Shown in pieces: positions 29,023 to 38,280 of a stretch of DNA of 64,000 nt. The notes beneath the pieces are model-generated. The model saw only the letters and a list, made by a program, of their open reading frames with translations. It was not told where the DNA came from and did not search any database. The stretch covers positions 124,001 to 188,000 of the forward strand of contig LDOQ01000212.1 in the NCBI GenBank assembly GCA_001887945.1. The letters run 5' to 3'. How positions within the stretch are numbered: the stretch's first letter is position 1; each line of letters starts with the position of its first letter. The stretch is from Spraguea lophii (taxonomy: Eukaryota > Microsporidia > Spragueidae). Position numbers and translations under genes: made by a program.

Positions 29023-29523
29023 TAATAAGGAAATAAATGAATAGAAGGTATTTTAAATGTATATTTTATATTAAGAAAAATAATATAAAATTGATAATAA
29101 AAAGAATAGGACTTAAAAATAAATTTAAATAAATTATAATAAAAATTAAATACGATAACATTTATTATTTTTTTATATTTAATATATCTTTCGTTCTTTT
29201 ACAGTTTTATATGAAAAAGCCTGGAACTCAAACTCTAGAGGTGTGAACGTTAAAAGTGAGTAACAGTCTTAAGGAAATTTAAAGGATAAAAGATATTTAG
29301 TATTATCATTCTGTGTTTTGATTCTTATTATCTATGGGATATAATAATTGAAATATCCCGATAAATAGATAAATAACTTCCACATCCTCTAATGGAAGAA
29401 ACAAAAAAAGAAAGAAGGATATTGTAATAACAATCATCAATAATATCATATTGATTTTTTATTTAATGATATTATTCTACCATTTAAATATAGAAAATAA
29501 ATATTTTTGTTTAAAAATAACTT
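29023..29523. other. Intergenic with one small hairpin
   Basis: 500 bases between convergent genes. A perfect 7-bp inverted repeat GGGATAT/ATATCCC sits at 29336-29359 with a 10-base loop. It could be a terminator-like or chance hairpin. Nothing else was recognised. Confidence 0.4.
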
Positions 29524-31101
29524 TTAATGATTATCCCAATTACCTGTTGGCGGTCTTACTTGCATATCTTCTCCTTTGGATATTAAAATATCTTCTGTTA
29601 ATAGAACATTACATAGAATATCTATTGCATATAATGTAGCCTTTATCTTGGGTGTAAATATATCATAGATTTTATCTTTGTTGTTGGTATTAAATTCTCC
29701 AAAGGCTAGGGATAATTTATTGTAAACCATTTTTCTGATGTCTTTAAATTCTGCTGATCTTTCATTTAATAATTTACTTATTCTATTTTCAAAGATACCT
29801 GCACCTTCTGTTAATAGTATTTTATTCATATCATCTTCTTCATAAATATTTTTCTTTAAAACTCTTATTCCTTTGTCTATCATTCTTTCATATTCGTCAG
29901 TGTTGGCTTTCAAACTGTCTTTTAAAACTATTGTATGGATAGTATTATCACTGTTGTATGGTAATAATTGTGTATATAATCTTCCGCCTTCTCGATACAC
30001 TCTAACTCCTTTAATTCTTCCTAAATGTTCATCTCTTAATTCATTGAGTGTTAAACTAAGAGTACCACCTAACATTTTTCTTACTCTTCTAATATCAAAT
30101 TTACTTTGTACTTTGAATACCATAATATTTTTCTTATTGAAATAATCCAAATGTCTGGGTTCTGTTTCTCCTGAAACTATAACTAATCTAAGATCATCAT
30201 TGGATGCTATCTTATCTACTAATGATTTAATATCAGTACTTTCTTTTGTGGAGAAAGATTCTAAATCATCTGCATTTTGAAATAACAATGTTCCTTTGGT
30301 TTCAGTTCTTGAAATATCCAGAGGACAATTGTAAATAGCTGTTCTATATGGTTTATTTTCTATTTTTAATCCTTTTACTGTTCCTGCTGGTTCTCCATCA
30401 AATACCATACCTTCCATCAAATAACTATCTTTTAATACTCCAACACTAACTTTATTAATTCTTATATCATCTAAAAATTCTAGATCCTTACCATTACTTC
30501 TACTGATAGCCTCTACTAATAAATTTTCTAATGTTTCACTTTGCATAACACCTTTCAATATCTTGCTTAGAATTTTCTTATCTTTGTAATCCACTATTTC
30601 TTTGATTTTATAGTCATCACATTTTTCATATAATAATTGTCTTACTTCTCTTAAAATATCCACTAACTGAGTAATATTAAGTCCATCTAACACCAATTCT
30701 CTACTATAATTTAACAATCTACTGAATAATAATACCATATATCCACAACAATCACCATAAACATCCAATTCTTCAACCTTATCCTTTATTAATAACTGTA
30801 AGGGATCTACTAATTTTATATTATTAAGAATAACTGTTGGTAATGAAGATAAAATAATATTATTATAATTGTTAACCATAAGCTTGGTATATGTATTAAC
30901 CATTGGCCCAGATTCATTATATTCTTCAATATCCTTATTTTCTATAGAAAAACCTTCATCCTTTTTTAACCCTTCTCTATTGTAATATGATGTTTCTAAA
31001 GATTTACTGATTGAAAGAAGCTTACTGGTTTTGTTTATCAATTTGGTAGATGAGTGTGAAAGCTTAGAAGAAATAAGCGATGAATAAGAACTTCCAAACA
31101 T
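29524..31101 (-). CDS. CCT8: T-complex protein 1 subunit theta (CCT8)
   Basis: One of eight subunits of the cytosolic CCT/TRiC ring that folds actin and tubulin. It is assigned to theta by the apical-domain segment KKNIMVFKVQSKFDIRRVRKM, equivalent to NIMLVRLNSKWDLRRLCK of human CCT8, and by the C-terminal ending QVRPPTGNWDNH, like the theta tail with PKPP and W-D. The length of 525 aa is normal. The nucleotide site is unusual: where other CCT subunits read GDGT, this one has GDCCG (residues 116-120), and the preceding NDxATIL block is SLPTVIL. ATP binding by this subunit may be lost. CCCTTAAATACAT precedes the ATG. Confidence 0.88.
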   Translation of the reverse strand: MFGSSYSSLISSKLSHSSTKLINKTSKLLSISKSLETSYYNREGLKKDEGFSIENKDIEEYNESGPMVNTYTKLMVNNYNNIILSSLPTVILNNIKLVDPLQLLIKDKVEELDVYGDCCGYMVLLFSRLLNYSRELVLDGLNITQLVDILREVRQLLYEKCDDYKIKEIVDYKDKKILSKILKGVMQSETLENLLVEAISRSNGKDLEFLDDIRINKVSVGVLKDSYLMEGMVFDGEPAGTVKGLKIENKPYRTAIYNCPLDISRTETKGTLLFQNADDLESFSTKESTDIKSLVDKIASNDDLRLVIVSGETEPRHLDYFNKKNIMVFKVQSKFDIRRVRKMLGGTLSLTLNELRDEHLGRIKGVRVYREGGRLYTQLLPYNSDNTIHTIVLKDSLKANTDEYERMIDKGIRVLKKNIYEEDDMNKILLTEGAGIFENRISKLLNERSAEFKDIRKMVYNKLSLAFGEFNTNNKDKIYDIFTPKIKATLYAIDILCNVLLTEDILISKGEDMQVRPPTGNWDNH

Positions 31102-31410
31102 ATGTATTTAAGGGTTATAAAAATATTATTTTTATAAAGTTGCATTAACAAAGAAAGAAAAATAAAAGCAAAAAAGTTTTTTAAGGAAATTAATTTAAAA
31201 ATATCCTACATTTTAATGAAATAACACAAAGATAAAATATACAGAGAATACAAGATATTATTTTATAAAAAAAAGAAAAAATATATTATATTTAGTTTAA
31301 ATAAAATATTCTCATATTTAATAGTATTTATATAACACAGAAATGAAATTTATAAAATTTAAACAAGTTAAGATACATGACAGTATTATTTGTTCTTATT
31401 CAGATATAAT
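31102..31410. other. Intergenic, AT-rich
   Basis: Short spacer between two minus-strand genes. Poly-A/T tracts only. Confidence 0.5.
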
Positions 31411-32628
31411 TTACTTTCTATATAAATCATAGAGTATAGTTATTGTTTTTTTAAAATCATACATTTCTTCTTTTATCTCATCTTTCCCTTTTCTTTCTAA
31501 GAAAAATTCGTCTTGAATAACAAGAAGAAAATTAAGAACTAAATCTGCCATAGAATTACTATTAAAATCTTTTATAGGTTTTAATAAGCCACTATCACTT
31601 TTATTACTGTCATTATTTGTATTATCTTCTTTGCAACTTATACGATCTTCGGTAGTTTCATTGGATTTTAAAGATTCTAACGATTGTTCTTTTTCTGTAT
31701 TATCATCTTCATTACCTTTATTTTTTTCTTTATTAACATTGCTAAACAATCTTTTTAATTTTTCTTTTAGTCCTTCAGGAATATTTTCTTTAAGCAACAT
31801 TTCATTTTTAATTGTGATAAAATCTTCTTTCCAATGCGTTTTATCTTTTATTGATCTTTTTGAATTTTTTATTTTTCTTATTAATTTTTGGTATTCGAAT
31901 GAAGTGGTTTTTTCTTCTTTTTCCTTTTTTTCTGTCTGCTTACCTTTTTTCCTTGAAAAATAATTATGTTCATCAATTGTATCCATATAATCGTCTAACT
32001 CCTTTTCTTCGGCAGTCATTTTCATATAATATTTTTTTGTTTGTTTCTTTTTCGTTAAACCATTAAACAAAATATGTGGTTGAATATTGAAAATTGATGG
32101 TTGTGGATATTTTGTGTTATTCTGTTTAATTTGTTTTTTTATCCCAATAATCTTTTCTTTTTTTATTTCTACATTAGGTTTAAACTTTTTCTTATTTATA
32201 TTTTCTATATTAGATTTGTAATAATCCAATATTTTTGTATTCTCCATAGAATTATCGTTTATTTTATAATATTTATTTTCAATTACCGTATCTAACTTAT
32301 TGATAATTCTATATCTTTCATTAACCTTCCTTTTGTATATTTCTATTAACTTTTCATATCTTTTATCTTCACAATACCTAATAATATCATTATAACCATT
32401 ATATTGTGCCTCTTCTTTTAAAAACTCATAATATACAGAATATTTATCTGGATATGCCATAGAAGATCTAGAAGCTATATACATTATAATTTCTATTTCT
32501 TTTAATTTTTCAGCAGAAAAAAAATTATTTGTCCCATAAAATTTATATTTATCATTTTCATTAAATATTTGCATTGCAAATGCTAATACTAATTTATCTG
32601 CTGTTGTCAAAAGTTTGTATTCATCCAT
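31411..32628 (-). CDS. Charged nuclear-type protein, possibly Brd8/Bdc1-like
   Basis: 405 aa. The N-terminus (about 5-115) reads LTTADKLVLAFAMQ, then YPDKYSVYYEFLKEE, then a long helix with VNERYRIINKLDTVIE. This order resembles the N-terminal domain of Brd8/Bdc1, a NuA4 subunit. The centre is Lys/Glu-rich. The C-terminal 50 residues (SMADLVLNFLLVIQDEFF) recall the last helices of the Brd8 bromodomain, but no complete bromodomain is present. ACCCTTGT precedes the ATG. The Epl1-like NuA4 scaffold is encoded 1.4 kb away. The assignment is speculative; the gene itself is solid. Confidence 0.6.
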   Translation of the reverse strand: MDEYKLLTTADKLVLAFAMQIFNENDKYKFYGTNNFFSAEKLKEIEIIMYIASRSSMAYPDKYSVYYEFLKEEAQYNGYNDIIRYCEDKRYEKLIEIYKRKVNERYRIINKLDTVIENKYYKINDNSMENTKILDYYKSNIENINKKKFKPNVEIKKEKIIGIKKQIKQNNTKYPQPSIFNIQPHILFNGLTKKKQTKKYYMKMTAEEKELDDYMDTIDEHNYFSRKKGKQTEKKEKEEKTTSFEYQKLIRKIKNSKRSIKDKTHWKEDFITIKNEMLLKENIPEGLKEKLKRLFSNVNKEKNKGNEDDNTEKEQSLESLKSNETTEDRISCKEDNTNNDSNKSDSGLLKPIKDFNSNSMADLVLNFLLVIQDEFFLERKGKDEIKEEMYDFKKTITILYDLYRK

Positions 32629-32929
32629 ACAAGGGTGGTGATAAAAATATAGTTTTATGATTTTTTAAAATATTGCAATAAAAAATAATATTTTTATATT
32701 TAGGATTTCTGATCAAAATGAAAAAATATTATTTTATTAAAACCAATTAAAAGCGACTGACAAAGAGAGGTAAGAATAAAATATAAAATTGAATACAAAA
32801 CTATGTAGAAATTAAAAAGCAAATATCAATAAAAATTAGAAAAAGTATAATTAATGTGTATAATTCAGATACACCACCAATATAATAATTATATTAGATA
32901 CTTCAAAAAATATAGTTTGTAAGATTTTT

Positions 32930-33246
32930 TAAAACTCTTTATATGGTGACTTTGATCCATTATTAAAAGATGGTGATAGGAGAGTTATTCCAATTGCTAA
33001 TGAAAAACACTAAAATATTAATATTGTTGATGAAAATTCTGTTATAATTCTTATGGGCTTGGGGCAAATGGTTTGTAATAAGTTTAATAAAATAGATTAT
33101 TAAAATCACTATTAATAGATGCTAAAGCATTATCATTACACACTAAAACAATTTATAAGCATCGCGGAAACACGAAATACAGGAAATGCAATAGATAAAA
33201 GGGATGTATATGCTAGTGGATATAAATTTTTAACACAACTGGTTTA
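32930..33246 (+). pseudogene. Relic of an unidentified protein-coding gene
   Basis: One reading frame (codons aligned to 32945) reads coding-like sequence broken by stops: YGDFDPLLKDGDRRVIPIAN, stop, then VDENSVIILMGLGQMVCNK, stops, then ETRNTGNAIDKRDVYASGYK. A second frame in between reads SLLIDAKALSLHTKTIY, implying at least one frameshift. Amino-acid mix and base composition differ from the surrounding spacer. I do not recognise the family. It may be an old host gene or part of a transposon. Confidence 0.35.
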
Positions 33247-33270
33247 GATAGGAGTATTATTTTTATTATT

Positions 33271-33346
33271 TAGTAACCAAAGGTTATAAATTATGATAGG
33301 TAGCAACCAACCAGGAAATTTCGATAAATAAAAGTTCCATTAAAAG
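33271..33346 (+). mobile_element. Retroposon 3' fragment
   Basis: TAACCAAAGGTTATAAATTA, then GTAGCAACCAACCAGGAAATT and CGATAAATAAAAGTTCCATT followed by A-rich sequence. This is the last ~75 bases of the family, well preserved. 5' parts are missing, consistent with truncation on insertion or later decay. Confidence 0.78.
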
Positions 33347-33624
33347 AATTAATTTTGTTGTTTCGGTTAGAAAATCAAATACTTCATTTCTTATACTTCA
33401 TTGCTTTTTATTCAATATTTAATTTCTATTAATTATAATAAATCCAAAAAATAAAATACTAATATAATTTTACATCATTTTAGATATGTTTAATTAAATA
33501 TGTAATATTATTTACGTATACATTACATAATTTTATATCATATAATTATTTGAAAGCTTATAATGATATTGCTTCAAAAAAATATATTAGAATGTATTCA
33601 AAATTAGAAGATGATAGCTAAGTT

Positions 33625-33700
33625 ACCATTTACAAACCTCTGAAATATAAAGTCAGATAAGGTTAATACATACATGTAGCGAAAACAATTAATATAATTT
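33625..33700 (+). mobile_element. Retroposon middle fragment
   Basis: Contains AAACCTCTGAAATATAAAG, then AAGGTTAATACATACATGTA and GCGAAAACAATTAATATAATT. These parallel the CTCTGGAGCATAAGG, ATTAATGCATATATGTAGCG and AAACCAGTTAGTACAAG blocks of intact copies. No tail remains. Confidence 0.5.
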
Positions 33701-34027
33701 TTATATATCAAGAAGCCGATGATTGTTATCTATAACAAAATACAATGGGTAAGAATTCATTAACTATAATTAAAACATTATTATTAAAAATATTATTATT
33801 TTTCTTAGTTCCTCTATCATGGGATTAAGGTCTTAATATTTTTTATATAAATATATATGATAGTAGTATTAATTATATTTTAATTTTAATAAAGGATTTC
33901 TATTAACAAACTTTTATTTACTCTTAAATTTATTTATTAACCTTTCTTGTTATTTATTTTTTAATTTAAATATATATTTCCAAGTAATAAGAGAATTACA
34001 TATTAAAATAAATAAAATTATTTTTTA

Positions 34028-35434
34028 TCATTTTTTTGTGATATCTTTGATATTCATTTTATAAAACAACATTGCATCTTCACTTAATTGTTGTTCATTG
34101 ATATTTAATTTTGAATTAACCATTATATCTCTTAATTCTTGTAATTTTTCTTTATAAATATTATTATTGGATTCAATATCTGTATAAAATGTTTTATAGA
34201 ATGGTTGTTTGTATGTTCTTGTTTTATAAGCATCTTTAACCATTCTTTTGTAATTTTTGATATTATTTTTTAATTTCTTCTTTTCTATCTTCTTTTGTTC
34301 GTCATAGTTATTTATTTTTTTATATTCTTCTTTTTGCTTTATAATAAATTCTGTCTTTATTTTATCTAAGTTTCCAAAAATATCTTTGTTTAATTCTTCT
34401 AATTCCTTTGAGATAATATTTTTCTCTTGTGTAAGATTTAAAATTTTGTTTAATATACTTATTTCTTTATTATATCTATTTAATTTATCAACACATATTT
34501 GTTCATTTCTTCTTTGTTTTCTAGAAGTACGTATAATTCTTTTTCTAAAACATAAATAAATATCCTTATCATTAGATGAATGTAAGAGAATTGCCTTTGG
34601 TGTAAAATACGAAATTAAAGAATCTATAACTTTTTTTTGTTCTTCTATTCTGGATGTGCTTTCTTCACCCGACTTTTCTATCATATCGTCATTATAAATT
34701 AATTTATGTATCTCATTTCTCTTATCTGTATTTTTTATTATTTTGTTTACCAATTCTTCATATTCTTCCTCTTTGTAGGTTATAATGTAATTTTTTGGAT
34801 AATCGTCTTTTTTACCTTCTGAAAGAGACTCCTGTGTTATATTATCCTTATTGATATCCAAGGGTTTATCTTTTATCGTATCAGTATTGTCTTTATTAAT
34901 TATTTCTTTTTCATTCTTATTTACATCTTCTTCTATTTTATCATTGTTTACTTCATCTGACTTTTTCCCTTCTATTTCTATAGACTCTGGCAATGTCTTT
35001 CTTAGAAATATTATATCTTCTTTTGTTATTATATATCTATTTGCTACATCTTTTTCGTATTTTATATAATCATTAGATCTTTCATATATTTTACTTTTCC
35101 TACTAGGTTCTACTTGTACGATCTGTGGTAAAGGAATATTTGAAATATTTTTAAATGTTGGTATTGCAACAATTTTGCTTTCCTGTTTGTCTTCTCCATT
35201 ATTATAATTACCTTTTGATATTTTAGTTCCATAACTAAATTCCTCTTTGCTAGGTTTATTCCAATTTAATATAGTTTTTATATGTACTTCTTTTTCTTCA
35301 TCTGCTTCCATTCCAGTGGAAATATTTTGTGTATAATCCATAAGCACACCATCTATGTTTGGTATAGAAGAAGATTTAATTATGGTATATTCTATATTAT
35401 CTTCAAGTTTTTTATTGCGTGTAGATCTCTTCAT
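34028..35434 (-). CDS. EPL1: Enhancer of polycomb-like protein (Epl1), NuA4 scaffold
   Basis: 468 aa from the inner ATG at 35434; the longer frame to 35500 only adds a hydrophobic stub. The N-terminal EPcA-like region includes NIPLPQIVQVEPSRKSKIYE and the following NDYIKYEKDVANRYIITKED, similar to Epl1. The signature EPcA end, normally YVCFRRREVRQTRKTRR, appears as DIYLCFRKRIIRTSRKQRR near residue 300, followed by a helix (DKLNRYNKEISILNKIL). Epl1 anchors Esa1, Yng2 and Eaf6 in the NuA4/piccolo histone H4 acetyltransferase. An acidic Asp/Asn/Lys stretch (about 165-210) is low complexity. Confidence 0.75.
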   Translation of the reverse strand: MKRSTRNKKLEDNIEYTIIKSSSIPNIDGVLMDYTQNISTGMEADEEKEVHIKTILNWNKPSKEEFSYGTKISKGNYNNGEDKQESKIVAIPTFKNISNIPLPQIVQVEPSRKSKIYERSNDYIKYEKDVANRYIITKEDIIFLRKTLPESIEIEGKKSDEVNNDKIEEDVNKNEKEIINKDNTDTIKDKPLDINKDNITQESLSEGKKDDYPKNYIITYKEEEYEELVNKIIKNTDKRNEIHKLIYNDDMIEKSGEESTSRIEEQKKVIDSLISYFTPKAILLHSSNDKDIYLCFRKRIIRTSRKQRRNEQICVDKLNRYNKEISILNKILNLTQEKNIISKELEELNKDIFGNLDKIKTEFIIKQKEEYKKINNYDEQKKIEKKKLKNNIKNYKRMVKDAYKTRTYKQPFYKTFYTDIESNNNIYKEKLQELRDIMVNSKLNINEQQLSEDAMLFYKMNIKDITKK

Positions 35435-36541
35435 AAGCAATATTATGGATAAAAAATATAAAATAATTATAATCACTTGAAAAAAATATAAAAAAAACAA
35501 AAAATAATTTCATGAAATTTTTAATTAAATCTTATAAAATATATATTATCGGAAAATATATTGATAAATAAATGACCAGTCACCTATATTTTATGATATA
35601 GATTATAAATATTTTATTAACTTTCATGCAAAACATCTGTAATTGATAAAAATAAGAAGTAATGTCAGTGATGCAATCAGAAGAATATTAATATCTGGAG
35701 AAGTTCCTAAAAATGGCTAAAATTAGTATCTATTTTATTTTTAATATAAAATATAGATTATAACTTACTCTAATAATGATATTGTATAACATATAAAGAT
35801 AGAATATAGTGGAGGCAAAAAATAGTAATTTCAGTAATATATCTTTCATATCGTTTCGTAAAAGGGTAAGAAATAAATAAATATTTATTATATTTATTGG
35901 ATAATCTTAATACAGTTTAACTTTGTTAAGTATTGTAATAGAAGTGTTTTAAAAATTAATTACAATTTAGGTTCGTTGGATAGTGTGATAGAGTTGTTTT
36001 GAAAATAAAATTATAATAATTATAATAAGAATAAAGGAATAAAATTTTTTCTCATTATTTATTGAGAATAAAAGAAGATAATGTTATAATTTCAAAAACA
36101 ATTAAAGATTATTTTATTATATAAAATGATTTTATAAAAATAATACGAGGGTATTAAATCATAAAGGGTTTATATTGTAATTACATTAATATCTTTTAAC
36201 CAATGGTTGATATCATATATGTATTTTTTATTTTAACTTAATTATAGTATTTATTTAATAATTCTTTTAATTTCTGTCTATCGGAATTTTTGATCAATCT
36301 TTTTCGTATAATAAATAATATTTTTTCGATTGCTTTAAACAAAATATATTATCTATTATTGGAATAAAAATTAAAATTTAGTATAATGCTTATTACCCTT
36401 GTTGAAGATGTATGGAGATAAAAGATTCTAAATATTGATTTTATATTAATTGTTATTATTTGAATGACTGTATACGATAAATTAAAGAATTATATTTCTT
36501 GTTCTAAAAAGAATAATTAAATCTGTTCTGACGCTTAAAAT
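35435..36541. other. Long intergenic region, no gene seen
   Basis: 1.1 kb of AT-rich spacer up to the tRNA gene. One imperfect local duplication occurs near 35920-35995, where two TTAATACAGTTTAACTTTGTTAAG-like and TTACAATTTAGGTTCGTTGG stretches share spacing but little identity. No retroposon parts found. Confidence 0.45.
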
Positions 36542-36613
36542 CACGAACGAAGGGATTCGAACCCCCACCCTTGAGATCCGAAGTCACACGCGCTACCATT
36601 GCGCCACGTCCGT
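36542..36613 (-). tRNA. tRNA-Arg (anticodon UCG)
   Basis: A 72-nt cloverleaf without intron. The acceptor ACGGACG pairs with CGTTCGT (one G-T), discriminator G. The D arm is GCGC with loop AATGGTA. The anticodon loop CTTCGGA gives UCG, reading CGA arginine codons. The T arm GGGGG/CCCTT holds loop TTCGAAT. The anticodon stem TGTGA/TCTCA has one T-T mismatch in the middle. Internal A and B boxes are intact, which separates it from the retroposon heads. No T-run longer than four was noted directly 3'. Confidence 0.85.
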
Positions 36614-37919
36614 TCACATCAGAGGTGAGGATGATTTATATATTATCATAAACTAACATAATATCGATAAGATAATTTAATATTTATGAATAAATGGTTC
36701 GTGTTGTAATATTTGTTTTACTTAAATTAAATTATATTACTATTATTTTCATAAAATTTAAAACAATTTTTATTTCTTTGCTTTACTAACTTAACATTAT
36801 TTTGTTCTTTATTTATCTTATATAAATATTCCAAATTAACCTCATTTTATCTCCTCTTGAATTTGTCTTTAAGTTATTATAGGCCAATAACTTGATATTT
36901 AACTGGTTAGATGATTGTTATATTACAATATCATTATAATTACTAATAATTATATCAAAAATTAATTCCATACCAAATATCTTATCATAAATAATATTAC
37001 TTAGATGTTTTATTCTTAATATAAAAATATTAATATAAAATCTATTGGATAATTATTTAAAAAACCAATTGAAGAGGTGATAATAAATAAAAGTTATTAT
37101 TTTCCCTACTATATCCATAAAATCCAAAATATAATATAATTTTAGTAAATATAACTCTAGATTTGATATTTTTTTTCTTGATATATTAATTTTAGGTATT
37201 ATTTTTTTATATTTCCAGAAAAGTAAAATTTTTGATAAAAACATTCTTGTTCAAATATGTATTCATTTAAATAATATTATTTATTTTCAAGTAATATCTT
37301 TTGTCATATATTTAATTAAAATATACGTATATTATATATAAACTTGCTAACTCAATGGTATTCTTCATTGAAATACCAAAAAGTTGGACAGACTCGAATA
37401 CATTAATATCATGATGAACGACAGGATTTTTTGTATTAGAGGCAACCGTTTGAAATCATAAAAAACATATATTAATAAATATGATTCTAGACAATTATAT
37501 TATGATGTGATTTATGAATTTCATTCGGCCATCAGCAAAAAAATATATAAGTCCTTTAAAAAAACCTGGCAAGATAAACTTAAAGGAGATGGTTATAAAC
37601 GATAGATGGTTTATAAACTTAACAATTCTAATAGTTAGACGAATAGAAATATATATACTAAAATAAAAATGTGATAAACGTATAATTTTGTAATGGGAGA
37701 GGAAAAGAAGCTTAAAAATTATCTTTAAAAATAACTTTTACATGATATAATTAAAAATAACACGTTATAATGGTGAAGTAAAGCTATCAAAATCAATTAA
37801 AACATGTTTAAATAACACAAATTTTTGTTTCAAACTAACATCTCATTCATCAATAAATTCTGAAACTTTAATCAAAAAAATTTTTCAACTTTTTTAAAAC
37901 ATTTTTTCTCAACCCTAAC
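36614..37919. other. Long intergenic region, no gene seen
   Basis: 1.3 kb of AT-rich DNA. A 63-codon minus-strand frame at 37053-37244 is Lys/Ile/Phe/Tyr-only and looks like chance. No retroposon tail or B box. Confidence 0.5.
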
Positions 37920-38255
37920 ATGGAACAACCTATTTTAATAGCAACAACAGTAGCAGATGAAGAAAAAGCAACTGAAATTATAAAAAAATTGCTGGATCAA
38001 AGAATTATTGCATGTGCTCAAACGATTGCTGTATCATCAAGTTTTCCATGGATGGAAAATGTTGAAATAAATCAGCAAGAAATCAAGATTATTGTAAAAA
38101 CGTTTCAAAAACATCAAGAGCAGGTGGTGTATATAATAAAAAATAACCATTCATATAAAATTCCTGATATTATTGTAACAAAGATTGAATATGTAGAAGA
38201 AGAGTATTTGAAATGGATGGCTGGAGTTCTAACAAAACAGGAAAATTCGGAATAA
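37920..38255 (+). CDS. CUTA: CutA-like divalent-cation tolerance protein
   Basis: A 111-aa trimeric ferredoxin-like fold protein. Typical CutA blocks are all present: ATTVADEEKATEIIKKLLDQRIIACAQ in two parts (residues 8-34), SSSFPWMENVEINQQEIKIIVKT (about 40-61) and SYKIPDIIVTKIEYVEEEYLKWM (about 80-102). The length matches CutA1. Bacterial CutA was linked to copper tolerance and animal CutA to membrane anchoring of acetylcholinesterase, but the biochemical role is unclear. ACCCTAAC precedes the ATG, so it is expressed like the housekeeping genes. CutA is patchy in fungi, so transfer or selective retention is possible. Confidence 0.92.
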   Translation: MEQPILIATTVADEEKATEIIKKLLDQRIIACAQTIAVSSSFPWMENVEINQQEIKIIVKTFQKHQEQVVYIIKNNHSYKIPDIIVTKIEYVEEEYLKWMAGVLTKQENSE

Positions 38256-38280
38256 AAATTTATTTATATATAATTTTACT

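Larger units (their letters stand above)
32629..34027. other. Long intergenic region with a gene relic and retroposon fragments
   Basis: 1.4 kb containing decayed coding-like sequence (32930-33246) followed by two retroposon fragments (33271-33346 and 33625-33700). The remainder is AT-rich with nothing seen. It looks like a graveyard of older insertions. Confidence 0.5.

Noticed and set aside
29200..29400. Possible further retroposon relic
   Set aside because: A phrase CCCGATAAATAGATAAATAACTTCC weakly resembles the tail but neither the preceding body nor an A-rich end is present.
37053..37244. 63-codon minus-strand frame
   Set aside because: Only Ile, Lys, Phe, Leu and Tyr-type codons, as expected by chance in AT-rich DNA; no CCC, no signal.
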